From NCBI GenBank assembly GCA_937876375.1, contig CALEHY010000009.1, positions 269,720-333,719 of the forward strand: a stretch of 64,000 nucleotides of DNA, read 5' to 3'. Made by a program: the position numbers and the translations under genes. Numbering within the stretch: position 1 is the first letter of the stretch; each line of letters starts with the position of its first letter. Positions 1-8,129 of the stretch are shown here, piece by piece. Below the pieces are notes generated by a model that saw only the letters and a list, made by a program, of their open reading frames with translations, ran no database searches and was not told the DNA's origin. This DNA comes from an uncultured Clostridia bacterium. GTDB lineage: Bacteria; Bacillota; Clostridia; Oscillospirales; Acutalibacteraceae.

Positions 1-110
1 TAATACAATGAATATGATAAAGGGTTATTTTTCACTATGGCAATATTGTACAGTAATGGAATATATTATGGATAAAAATTTATTATTTTAAACTAATATC
101 AGATATTTTG

Positions 111-139
111 TTGAAATGAAAAATAAATCGTTGTATTAT
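111..139 (+). promoter_or_regulatory. Sigma-A type promoter of the redox operon
   Basis: TTGAAA at 111-116 and TATTAT at 134-139 are separated by 17 bases. Transcription should begin near 146, followed by a GAGGAAG ribosome binding site at 161-167 and ATG at 173. An upstream in-frame ATG at 116 would precede the transcript, so this promoter decides the start of the first gene. Confidence 0.6.
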
Positions 140-172
140 ATCTCTAATATCAATATAAGAGAGGAAGATTAT

Positions 173-652
173 ATGGAAAAGCAAATGGTAGATTTGACAC
201 TACTAAATGATACTCTAGAGCAATATGCTAGCGTACCTGGTAGTCTGATTACAATTTTGCAAAACACACAAGATATTTATGGCTATCTTCCAAAGGAAGC
301 TATCGAGCTAATCTCTGACAAGACTGGGATTGCTACTAGCGAGATTATGGGAGTTGGCACATTCTATACACAGTTCAGATTTGAACCAGTGGGCAAATAC
401 TTGATTATGCTATGTCAAGGTACAGCATGTCACGTTAACTCATCAGAGCTCATCCTTGAAACAATCAAGGACGAACTACACATTGAGGACGGACAGACCA
501 CAGAGGATGGACTATTCTCACTAAAATGTGTTGCTTGTCTTGGTTGCTGTTCACTATCACCAGTTATGATGATTAACGATGATACATATGGTAGCCTTAC
601 ACCAGACAAGACAAAGAAGATACTTAAGGAGCTAAGGGAGGCAGCAGAATGA
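173..652 (+). CDS. NuoE/HydC-like [2Fe-2S] subunit of a bifurcating oxidoreductase
   Basis: 159 residues. It is a thioredoxin-like [2Fe-2S] protein of the NuoE/HydC family, which passes electrons between a NuoF-like flavoprotein and its partners in the cytoplasm. Four ligand cysteines are visible as CQGTAC near the middle and CVACLGCC near the C terminus, the usual C-x4-C and C-x3-C pattern. The ATG at 173 has a good ribosome binding site and lies downstream of the promoter; an ATG 57 bases upstream does not. The stop overlaps the next start by four bases (ATGA), so translation is probably coupled. With the next two genes it forms a candidate NADH/NADP/ferredoxin transhydrogenase. The family assignment is secure; the complex type is inferred from context. 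Confidence 0.9.
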   Translation: MEKQMVDLTLLNDTLEQYASVPGSLITILQNTQDIYGYLPKEAIELISDKTGIATSEIMGVGTFYTQFRFEPVGKYLIMLCQGTACHVNSSELILETIKDELHIEDGQTTEDGLFSLKCVACLGCCSLSPVMMINDDTYGSLTPDKTKKILKELREAAE

Positions 653-2394
653 GAATTGTAATCGGACAAGGCTCTTGCGGTATTGCTGCTGGAGCAGAAA
701 AGGTTAGACAGGCGCTACTTAGCCAAGATCTTGGTAACACAGAGGTTACTATCGCAGGCTGTATCGGTATGTGCTACCTTGAGCCTATCGTAGACATTTA
801 TGACGACAACAACGAGCTAACAAGACTTGTTAAGGTTGAGCCTAGCGACGCTGAAAAAATTGCAAAGTTTGTTAACGAAAATGACAAGGACGCTGTTAAG
901 GATATCATCGTATCAGATGAGGACAGTGAATTCCTATCAAAGCAGACAAGAATTGCACTAAGACGCTGTGGTATCGTTAACCCAGAGGAAATCAGTGCAT
1001 TCCTAGAGGCTGATGGATACACAGCACTAAAGAAGTGCTTAACAGAGCTTACACCAGAAGAGGTTATCGAAATCATCAAGGTTTCTGGTCTTGCTGGTAG
1101 AGGTGGTGCTGGATTCCCTACTTGGTTTAAGTGGAACGCTGCTAGACAGAGTGAGGGTGAGGTAAAATATCTTATCTGCAACGCTGATGAGGGTGACCCT
1201 GGTGCATTTATGGACCGTGCTGTTATTGAGTCAGACCCACACACACTTATTGAAGGTATGCTAATCGGTGCTTACGCTATCGGTGCAAAGCATGCTGTAG
1301 TATATGTTCGTGCAGAGTATCCTCTTGCTATCAAGAGACTAAAGAGAGCTATCGAGCAGGCTAGTGAGATGGGTATCATCGGTGAGAATATCTTTGGCAG
1401 TGATTTCTCATGTGATTTCACCATCAAGGCTGGTGCTGGTGCATTCGTATGTGGTGAGGAAACAGCACTTATCGAGTCACTAGAGGGTCACAGAGGTATG
1501 CCAAGACTTAAGCCACCATTCCCTGCTGCATCTGGATTTTGGCAGAAGCCATCAAATATCAACAATGTTGAGACATTCGCTAATGTTAGCTGGATTATCA
1601 ACAATGGTGGTGAGGCATTTGCTGCTATGGGTACAGAGGGTTCAAAGGGTACAAAGGTATTCGCTGTAACTGGCAAGGTAAAGCGCTCTGGTCTAGTTGA
1701 AATCCCTATGGGTAAGACACTTAAGGACGTTATTTTTGATATCGGTGGTGGTATGAAGACCGACAAGCCATTCAAGGCTGTACAGATGGGTGGTCCATCT
1801 GGTGGTTGTATCCCAGCTGATTTGATTGATACAGTAATCGACTACAAGGCTCTAGGTGCTACAGGTGCTATCATGGGCTCTGGTGGTATGGTTGTTATGG
1901 ATGAGAGCACATGTATGGTAGGTATGGCAAAGTTCTTCCTTGACTTTACAGCAAAGGAGAGCTGTGGTAAATGTGTCCACTGTCGTATCGGTACAAAGAG
2001 AATGCTTGAAATGCTAACAAGAATTACACAGGGCAATGGTCAAGATGGCGATATTGAGCTACTAGAGGAGCTATGCTACTCTATCAAGGACGGTGCGCTA
2101 TGTGGTCTTGGTCAGACAGCACCTAACCCAGTTTTGACTACTATCAAGTACTTTAGGGATGAGTATGTTGCTCACATTCAGGAGAAAAAATGTCCTGCTG
2201 GTGAGTGCTCTGACCTAATCGAATACAAAATTGTTGCTGACAAATGTAAGGGCTGCACACTATGTGCTAGAAACTGTCCAGTTGATGCTATCACTGGCAC
2301 AGTTAAGAACCCACATATTATTGACACAGATAAATGCATCAAATGTGGCAAGTGCTACTCATCTTGCAAATTTGGTGCAATCGTAAAGGCATAA
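649..2394 (+). CDS. NuoF/HydB-like NADH-binding FMN and Fe-S subunit
   Basis: 581 residues. The order is an N-terminal thioredoxin-like [2Fe-2S] region (residues 1-90, with AGCIGMC), an NADH/FMN core with AGRGGAGFP near 150 and CNADEGDPGAF near 180, an SLBB region, the [4Fe-4S] motif ESCGKCVHCR near 440, and two C-terminal ferredoxin motifs (CKGCTLCARNCP and CIKCGKCYSSC). This is the HydB layout of electron-bifurcating hydrogenases and transhydrogenases, longer than classical NuoF because of both extensions. It oxidises or reduces NAD(H) through FMN, the proposed bifurcation site in this family. No [FeFe] hydrogenase or formate dehydrogenase gene is in the operon, so the electron partner is probably the GltD-like protein encoded next. 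Confidence 0.93.
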   Translation: MRIVIGQGSCGIAAGAEKVRQALLSQDLGNTEVTIAGCIGMCYLEPIVDIYDDNNELTRLVKVEPSDAEKIAKFVNENDKDAVKDIIVSDEDSEFLSKQTRIALRRCGIVNPEEISAFLEADGYTALKKCLTELTPEEVIEIIKVSGLAGRGGAGFPTWFKWNAARQSEGEVKYLICNADEGDPGAFMDRAVIESDPHTLIEGMLIGAYAIGAKHAVVYVRAEYPLAIKRLKRAIEQASEMGIIGENIFGSDFSCDFTIKAGAGAFVCGEETALIESLEGHRGMPRLKPPFPAASGFWQKPSNINNVETFANVSWIINNGGEAFAAMGTEGSKGTKVFAVTGKVKRSGLVEIPMGKTLKDVIFDIGGGMKTDKPFKAVQMGGPSGGCIPADLIDTVIDYKALGATGAIMGSGGMVVMDESTCMVGMAKFFLDFTAKESCGKCVHCRIGTKRMLEMLTRITQGNGQDGDIELLEELCYSIKDGALCGLGQTAPNPVLTTIKYFRDEYVAHIQEKKCPAGECSDLIEYKIVADKCKGCTLCARNCPVDAITGTVKNPHIIDTDKCIKCGKCYSSCKFGAIVKA

Positions 2395-2410
2395 GGAGGG
2401 AGGAATAGAT

Positions 2411-4618
2411 ATGATTAACTTAACTATTAACGGTGTTGCTGTATCAGTTGAGGAAGGAACAACAATCCTTGACGCAGCAAAGCAAGCTGGTATCTATATC
2501 CCTACCCTTTGCTATGACGAGGCTGTAAAGGTATATGGTGCTTGTGGTCTTTGTGTTGTAGAGGCTGAGGGTATTCCAAAGCTACTACGCTCATGCTCTG
2601 CAAAATGCTCAGAAGGCATGGTAGTAAACACAGAGAGCAAGCGTGTTATTCAGTCAAGAAAGATTGCTATGGAGCTACTTATGTCTGCTCACGATGGTGA
2701 CTGTGTTGCTCCATGTCAGCTAAACTGTCCTGCAAGAACAGATTGTCAGGGATATGTAGGTCTAATCGCTAATGGCGAATACGACGCTGCTATCAAGCTA
2801 ATTAAGAACAAGATTGCTCTACCAGCATCCATCGGTCGTGTATGCCCTCACCCATGTGAGAAGGCATGCAGAAGAAAGAATGTTGAGGAGCCTATCAATA
2901 TCGCACAGCTAAAGGCTTTTGCTGCTGATATCGACCTAAATGGTGACAGCTATGTACCAGAGATTGCTCCAGCAACTGGCAAGAAAATTGCTATCATCGG
3001 TGGTGGTCCTGCTGGTCTAACAGCTGGATATTACCTCGCTACAATGGGTCACGAGGTTGCTATCTACGATATGATGGAAAAGATGGGTGGTATGCTACGC
3101 TATGGTATTCCACAGTACAGATTGCCAAAAGAGGTACTCGATAAGGAAATCGCTATTATCGAGAAGACTGGCGTTAAGATGATTAACGGAAAGAAGCTTG
3201 GTGTTGACTTTACCATCGAGAGCCTAAAGGCAGAGAACGATGCTGTTATCGTTGCTGTAGGTGCATGGAAATCAAGCTCTATGCGCACACCTGGTGAGGA
3301 GCTAGATGGTGTATATGGTGGTATCGATTTTCTACGCTCTGTTATCAAGGGCAACCCAGTAGAAATTGGCGAAAAGGTTGCTGTTTGTGGTGGTGGTAAC
3401 ACTGCTATGGATGCTTGCAGAACAGCTGTAAGACTTGGTGCAAAAGAGGTATATGTTGTATACCGTAGAACAAGAAATGAGATGCCTGCTGACAAGCTAG
3501 AAATCGACGAGGCTGAAGAGGAAGGCGTAACATACAAGTTTCTAACCAACCCTATCTCATTCAATGGTGAGGACGGCAAGGTTAAGTCAATCACTCTACA
3601 GGTTATGGAGCTAGGTGAACCAGATGCTTCTGGTAGACGCAGCCCAGTACCAGTTGAGGGCAAGACAGAAGAAATCAGTGTTGACAGCGTTATTATGGCT
3701 ATCGGTCAAAAGCTTGTTACTGATGACGTTAAGGAGCTTGAGCTAACTGACAGAGGCAATATCAAGGCTGATATTGACACATTCCAGACCAATATCGAGG
3801 GTGTATTTGCTATCGGTGACGCAACAAATCGTGGCGCATCAATCGCTATCGAGGCTATTGGTGAGGCTGACAGATGCGTTAAGGCTGTTGATGCTTACCT
3901 AAATGGTGAAGAAATCGAGACAAGAGTTCCATATATCTCTCGCAGAGATGAGGAGCTTATCGACTACTCTGCAAACGCAGTAATGCCAAGAAAAACTGCT
4001 GCTGTACTTGACCCAGAGGTTAGAAATAAGAGCTTTGATGAGGTTAGTCTTGGATTTACCGAGGAAGAGGCAAAGGCAGAGGCTAGCAGATGCCTTGAGT
4101 GTGGTTGTAAGGAATATTTCAAGTGCAAGCTACTATCTGTTGCACAGAGATATGATATCAATCCAGCTAGATTTAAGGGTGAAATGCCACAGACATACAC
4201 AGCAAACAGCAATGAGTTCATAGAGCGAAACAGTGCAAAATGTATTCTATGTGGTCTATGCGTTCGTTCCTGTAAAGAGGTAATGAATATTTCTGCTATC
4301 GGTCTACTAGGTAGAGGATTTAAGACAGACGTTGCACCTGCATTCAATCTACCACTAGACCAGACAAAGTGTACAAACTGTGGTCTATGTGTTCAGCTAT
4401 GCCCTACTGGTGCATTAACAGAGAAAACTACTCTTGCAAAGCAAGTTCCATTAAATGAGGAATACACAGAGGAGCAAATCACAGTTGATGACAAGCCAGC
4501 ATCAATCATTGTATCAAGATATAATGGCAAGGTACTACGAGTTATTCCAAACGATGATGAGGCTAGAAAGCTTGCAGAAGAAATCTCAAGAGATGAGATG
4601 AACACAATCGTAGAATAA
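2411..4618 (+). CDS. NuoG-N/GltD-like NADPH flavoprotein with ferredoxin domains (StnC-like)
   Basis: 735 residues. An N-terminal plant-type [2Fe-2S] domain has cysteines at 34, 45, 48 and 62. Next come the cysteine-rich GltD/NfnB linker (CQLNCPARTDC, CPHPCEKAC), the FAD site GGGPAGLTAG near 198, the NADPH site CGGGNTAMD near 335, and two C-terminal [4Fe-4S] motifs (CILCGLCVRSC, CTNCGLCVQLCP). This NfnB-like body fused to a NuoG-like head, encoded after NuoE and NuoF homologues, matches the Sporomusa-type Nfn (Stn) transhydrogenase, which couples NADPH to NADH plus reduced ferredoxin. AGGAGGGAGG lies just ahead of the start. It could instead serve an unlinked formate dehydrogenase or hydrogenase. 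The domains are certain; the Stn assignment is an inference. Confidence 0.88.
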   Translation: MINLTINGVAVSVEEGTTILDAAKQAGIYIPTLCYDEAVKVYGACGLCVVEAEGIPKLLRSCSAKCSEGMVVNTESKRVIQSRKIAMELLMSAHDGDCVAPCQLNCPARTDCQGYVGLIANGEYDAAIKLIKNKIALPASIGRVCPHPCEKACRRKNVEEPINIAQLKAFAADIDLNGDSYVPEIAPATGKKIAIIGGGPAGLTAGYYLATMGHEVAIYDMMEKMGGMLRYGIPQYRLPKEVLDKEIAIIEKTGVKMINGKKLGVDFTIESLKAENDAVIVAVGAWKSSSMRTPGEELDGVYGGIDFLRSVIKGNPVEIGEKVAVCGGGNTAMDACRTAVRLGAKEVYVVYRRTRNEMPADKLEIDEAEEEGVTYKFLTNPISFNGEDGKVKSITLQVMELGEPDASGRRSPVPVEGKTEEISVDSVIMAIGQKLVTDDVKELELTDRGNIKADIDTFQTNIEGVFAIGDATNRGASIAIEAIGEADRCVKAVDAYLNGEEIETRVPYISRRDEELIDYSANAVMPRKTAAVLDPEVRNKSFDEVSLGFTEEEAKAEASRCLECGCKEYFKCKLLSVAQRYDINPARFKGEMPQTYTANSNEFIERNSAKCILCGLCVRSCKEVMNISAIGLLGRGFKTDVAPAFNLPLDQTKCTNCGLCVQLCPTGALTEKTTLAKQVPLNEEYTEEQITVDDKPASIIVSRYNGKVLRVIPNDDEARKLAEEISRDEMNTIVE

Positions 4619-4630
4619 TGATAAATAACA

Positions 4631-4670
4631 AATGCTTATGGCTCAATGAGTCATAAGCATTTTACTTTTT
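4631..4670 (+). terminator. Rho-independent terminator of the redox operon
   Basis: AATGCTTATG at 4631-4640 pairs with CATAAGCATT at 4652-4661. A further short inner stem (GCTC/GAGT) is present, and a T-rich tract follows (4659-4670). It lies directly after the third gene's stop. Confidence 0.85.
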
Positions 4671-4717
4671 TGATAATATATGTTATTATGTGTGCAATAT
4701 AATATAATGGTGAAAAA

Positions 4718-5518
4718 ATGAAAAATGTACTTAATGGCATATACAAGCTAATATTTTGTGTTGCACTGACATTCGGTTGTTTTACTATGAACTCTAACAG
4801 CCTTGATGGCTACTGGGGCTCTATGGGGTCAATGCTTGTTATATTCAAGCTGTTCATAGTATTTGTTATAGTGCTGATAGCAACACATTTTAACAAAGAT
4901 AATATAAAATTCGTATCAATCGTTGAGCCGATAATAGTTGTAGTCGCTACTGTGCTACTCATAATCGACTACAAGGTTACAAAGATAAGTGGTAGCCAAT
5001 TTTTGTTCACTGTATGGTGGATAGGAGCGATTTTTATGTCACAGGCTGGTGTGTTCACAGCTGTTACAATATCAAGCGATAAAACGAATTACAAAGCGTT
5101 TTACAGGCGATTTTGGATAGGATTCACACCGATATATGTGTACACCTTTGCACTATGCTTTGCAAGAACGCCTTTTGTTGGAAATTCTAGCACTAATATA
5201 AAGCTTGGTGATGGAACATTTAGAATGCTATATGCTTTCATCGGCAATCTGAATGTCGACTTTGAAGCACCGCTAATCTTCTTTGGTAATCTGCTGATAC
5301 TAATACCACTAGCATTCATACTAAACGCTATATTTAAAAAGCTAAAGACAACACATATTGCAATAATTGGAACGATTACCCCATTCATAATTGAGGGATA
5401 TCAGTATATCTTCAAATGTGGTGACGTTGATATAGACGATATAGTGCTAAATCTATTAGGCTTTTATATCGGTCTAATCGCAATGAATATAATATCGAAG
5501 AAATATATAAAGCCGTAG
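4718..5518 (+). CDS. VanZ-like membrane protein
   Basis: 266 residues with about seven hydrophobic segments. The C-terminal part has the VanZ family signature: a glutamate in FIIEGYQYIF and the segment DIDDIVLNLLGFYIG near 240. VanZ-like proteins are widespread membrane proteins in Firmicutes; only a few affect teicoplanin tolerance, and most have no assigned role. The gene stands alone between two terminators. Its start has only a weak purine-rich stretch (GGTGAAAAA). No van cluster is nearby, so glycopeptide resistance is not implied. Confidence 0.8.
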   Translation: MKNVLNGIYKLIFCVALTFGCFTMNSNSLDGYWGSMGSMLVIFKLFIVFVIVLIATHFNKDNIKFVSIVEPIIVVVATVLLIIDYKVTKISGSQFLFTVWWIGAIFMSQAGVFTAVTISSDKTNYKAFYRRFWIGFTPIYVYTFALCFARTPFVGNSSTNIKLGDGTFRMLYAFIGNLNVDFEAPLIFFGNLLILIPLAFILNAIFKKLKTTHIAIIGTITPFIIEGYQYIFKCGDVDIDDIVLNLLGFYIGLIAMNIISKKYIKP

Positions 5519-5535
5519 AATAATCTACGGCTTTT
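5512..5535. terminator. Bidirectional terminator between convergent genes
   Basis: GCCGTAGA at 5512-5519 pairs with TCTACGGC at 5524-5531 and is followed by TTTT. It overlaps the last codons of the plus-strand VanZ-like gene and ends just before the stop of the minus-strand gene, so it can serve both. Confidence 0.8.
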
Positions 5536-5536
5536 G

Positions 5537-6418
5537 TTATATCAAATCATCATCGTTAACGCTATCATCATTTGACTTTTTCTTTGCAAAAATGCCAAAG
5601 AGCAAAAACATAAGACCTGCTGTACCCAGCACACAGCCAGCCACCAAACCAACGGTATAGCTACTGGAATACATTTTTGGCACGCTATGTGTGTTATCAA
5701 CGATAGTAGTTGATTGAACAGCGTCAATCTCGTCATCACTAGCACTGCTATGTGATGGTGAGGTTGGATTAGGATTGTAATACTTTGTCGACCTTTGGGT
5801 AGTAGCCTTGGTCGATTTTTTATTATCAGACTTTTTCTTATCTGATATTGATTTTTTAGTAGTTTGCTTTTTAGTTGTTGTATTCTTTGTCGTTTCTAAA
5901 GGCTGAACAAGAATATTCGTCAACCCATTTATAGAATATCTAGCCTTTGTAGCAAAGAACACAGACACCAAATTTGATTTCGAGCCATTATGGATATTAA
6001 GGGCTACTGTGTATGTACCGTTATGAGATGACAATGTCTCAAAGCTAGCATGAGCAGAAAATTTATCGCTCAAATCAACAAGCGATGAGATTTTGCTACT
6101 TGCATCTACGGTAAAATCGTACTCATCCTTATCATTCGTGACTAAAAATCCAATTTGGACGTCATCATTGGTATCAATATTATCCTCACTAACAGAGAAC
6201 GAAACATAGATACAAGAGTCATCACTATCAACAAAATAGCTATACTCACCTACTAGCTGTCCAAAGACGCTAGTTTTATTTATAGAATTTGTATGAGTAT
6301 CGCTATTCACCCATTTTGCTGGGTCGAGATATTCAGCATTATATGCATACGCTGTAAAGCTAGATAGAATAACACAAAGCGATATAATAAATGATATAAT
6401 TATCCTAGTAAATTTCAT
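5537..6418 (-). CDS. Secreted, membrane-anchored surface protein, unknown function
   Basis: 293 residues. A signal peptide (hydrophobic residues 5-23, ending SFTAYAY) leads a beta-rich extracellular region of about 160 residues. A Thr/Lys/Ser-rich spacer near 180-235 (runs such as KNTTTKKQTTKKS) follows, then one C-terminal membrane helix (TVGLVAGCVLGTAGLMFLLF) and a short charged tail. This is the layout of a surface protein held by a C-terminal helix; no LPXTG sorting motif is seen. The ectodomain resembles sugar-binding or DOMON-like sandwiches only loosely. The FTR-like gene begins upstream with a gap of three bases, so the two are probably cotranscribed. I do not recognise a family. Confidence 0.7.
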   Translation of the reverse strand: MKFTRIIISFIISLCVILSSFTAYAYNAEYLDPAKWVNSDTHTNSINKTSVFGQLVGEYSYFVDSDDSCIYVSFSVSEDNIDTNDDVQIGFLVTNDKDEYDFTVDASSKISSLVDLSDKFSAHASFETLSSHNGTYTVALNIHNGSKSNLVSVFFATKARYSINGLTNILVQPLETTKNTTTKKQTTKKSISDKKKSDNKKSTKATTQRSTKYYNPNPTSPSHSSASDDEIDAVQSTTIVDNTHSVPKMYSSSYTVGLVAGCVLGTAGLMFLLFGIFAKKKSNDDSVNDDDLI

Positions 6419-6421
6419 AAA

Positions 6422-6619
6422 TTATTTTTCTTTATAATAAAGATGGCAATGACAAAATCCCTCAAACTCTGGGTCAGCGATTTGGTCACGAAACTCCTTG
6501 CAAACGCAAAGAGTATCATCCGTCTCATCCAAACGACAAGGACAGTAACCATTCTTCCTAATAACAGCAGCCTGTATTTTATCTGCCAGCTCCTTATTTG
6601 GATTTCTATAAATCTTCAT
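6422..6619 (-). CDS. Small ferredoxin-thioredoxin reductase catalytic-domain protein
   Basis: 65 residues. Three CxC pairs (CPCR near 27, CVCKEF near 39, CHCHLY near 57) match the pattern of the catalytic beta subunit of ferredoxin-thioredoxin reductase, which binds a [4Fe-4S] cluster next to a redox-active disulfide. Spacing between the motifs differs from the plant enzyme but resembles short stand-alone versions in Clostridia and archaea. It probably passes electrons from ferredoxin to a thioredoxin-like partner; no thioredoxin or variable FTR subunit is adjacent. It is sandwiched between the ion transporter and the surface-protein gene on the same strand. Confidence 0.75.
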   Translation of the reverse strand: MKIYRNPNKELADKIQAAVIRKNGYCPCRLDETDDTLCVCKEFRDQIADPEFEGFCHCHLYYKEK

Positions 6620-6630
6620 ATAAGATCACC

Positions 6631-7983
6631 TTAAATATAGAATATGAATATCCACAGTGTGCTAATAGCAAGCACAATGATTGTTGCTGGAACAGCCTTT
6701 ACACAATACTTGCCCCAACCAATCTTGTAGCCATTCTTTGCTGCAACAGAGGTACCAACAACATTTGCAGAAGCACCGATAGGTGTTGCAGAGCCACCGA
6801 TATCAGTACCCATAGACAATGACCAAGCCAATGTAGATAGTGGTACACCAGTAGCAGCTGCTAGGCTTTCGATAACTGGTACCATAGTAGCAGCAAATGG
6901 AATGTTATCAACAAATGCACTAGCAATAGCAGATACCCAAATAATAATACCAATCATAATATATACATTATCACCTGATACCTTGCCGATAAATTCTGCA
7001 ACAAGCTCAAGCACGCCAGTCTGCTCTAATCCACCGACTACAACAAATAGACCAATGAAGAATAGTAGTGTCTTGTAGTCCACCTTTTTTAGCATTTCGC
7101 CAATATGCTTTGGTGCTGTGATAAGTGTCAAAACAGCAATCACGACACCTATTGTCGCAACAGTAAGACCTGTTGTAGCGTGTGTGATAAGTAGCACTAC
7201 AGCCAAACCAAATATAACACTTGATACAACAAATCCACTCTTGTCGAGAATTGCCTCGCTAGGCTTTGGTAATGATGAGATATCTATTGGCTCACCACTG
7301 CCTTTCAAGTCTTTCTTGAATACAAGAAGAAAATACACAACCATAAATATCATTGATACCCAAGCAATAACGCCAGTGTTAGTCAAGAAATCAAAGAATG
7401 TATATCCAAGAGAAGTACCGATAATAATGTTTGGTGGATCACCACACATTGTAGCAGAGCCACCAAGATTAGCGCAGAAAATCTCGCTCAAAATCATTGG
7501 TATAGGATTAAACTTAATAAGTCTTGCAAGCTCAATAGTAACAGCTGCAAGGAATAGAATAACAGTAATACTATCGATAAACATAGATAATACAGCAGAC
7601 ATAATCATAAATGTCACAAAGAGAGGCACAATCTTGTACTTTACCAACTTTGCAATACACATACACAGCCAACGGAAGAAGCCCACTCTAGCCATACCCT
7701 CTACCATGACCATCATACCAGCAATGAAGATAATAGTAGCCCAGTTGATACCACTGCTGCTCTCTGTCACCTCACCAGCCTGATACCAAAAATCAAGCTT
7801 GAACACATTTGCAATATTCAATGTTTCTAGAAGAGCCTTGCTACTCCTCATACACAGACCGAAAACACCCACCATAGTTGCAAGTGCACTAACTAATGTG
7901 ACGATATGTCTCTCAATCTTTTCACTGATAATAAGTGCAAACATTACTACAAATATTGCGATTGCTACTATCTTTGCGACCAT
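6631..7983 (-). CDS. ArsB/NhaD-type (ion transporter superfamily) membrane transporter
   Basis: 450 residues with about 11-12 membrane segments. Motifs typical of the ArsB/NhaD/SLC13 superfamily are present: FIAGMMVMVEGM near 85, MCGDPPNIIIG near 190, and in the C-terminal half FVDNIPFAATM and GGSATPIGASANVV. Members move Na+/H+, arsenite, citrate or dicarboxylates, and the substrate cannot be read from sequence. The start at 7983 is chosen because AAAGGGGGAC sits a few bases upstream; an in-frame codon 48 bases earlier lacks a site. No arsR or arsA is nearby, which argues against an arsenite operon. Confidence 0.82.
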   Translation of the reverse strand: MVAKIVAIAIFVVMFALIISEKIERHIVTLVSALATMVGVFGLCMRSSKALLETLNIANVFKLDFWYQAGEVTESSSGINWATIIFIAGMMVMVEGMARVGFFRWLCMCIAKLVKYKIVPLFVTFMIMSAVLSMFIDSITVILFLAAVTIELARLIKFNPIPMILSEIFCANLGGSATMCGDPPNIIIGTSLGYTFFDFLTNTGVIAWVSMIFMVVYFLLVFKKDLKGSGEPIDISSLPKPSEAILDKSGFVVSSVIFGLAVVLLITHATTGLTVATIGVVIAVLTLITAPKHIGEMLKKVDYKTLLFFIGLFVVVGGLEQTGVLELVAEFIGKVSGDNVYIMIGIIIWVSAIASAFVDNIPFAATMVPVIESLAAATGVPLSTLAWSLSMGTDIGGSATPIGASANVVGTSVAAKNGYKIGWGKYCVKAVPATIIVLAISTLWIFIFYI

Positions 7984-8068
7984 ATTATTGTCCCCCTTTT
8001 TTACTGATATAAAGATACCATATTTCGACAAAAGCAGTCAAGAGTTTTAGATATCAATGTAAAATATA

Positions 8069-8097
8069 TTTACTTTTTTTATAAAACAAAGTATAAT
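8069..8097 (+). promoter_or_regulatory. Promoter of the YdcF-domain membrane protein gene
   Basis: TTTACT at 8069-8074 and TATAAT at 8092-8097 are separated by 17 bases, ahead of the ATG at 8130. The -35 box is a 4/6 match and the -10 box is perfect. Confidence 0.5.
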
Positions 8098-8129
8098 AAA
8101 TTAGACATAATTAAAAACTAGGTGAAAAA

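Noticed and set aside
116..172. Upstream in-frame ATG for the NuoE-like gene
   Set aside because: It overlaps the -35 box and lies before the expected transcription start. ATG at 173 has a proper ribosome binding site.
3100..3663. 187-residue minus-strand open frame
   Set aside because: It is a shadow of the NADPH flavoprotein gene with Ser/Pro-rich meaningless sequence.
4718..5518. Glycopeptide resistance by VanZ
   Set aside because: Only the VanZ family fold is supported. No van ligase, dehydrogenase or regulator is nearby.
7118..7783. 221-residue plus-strand open frame
   Set aside because: It mirrors the ion transporter gene on the minus strand; no ribosome binding site and no recognisable motif.
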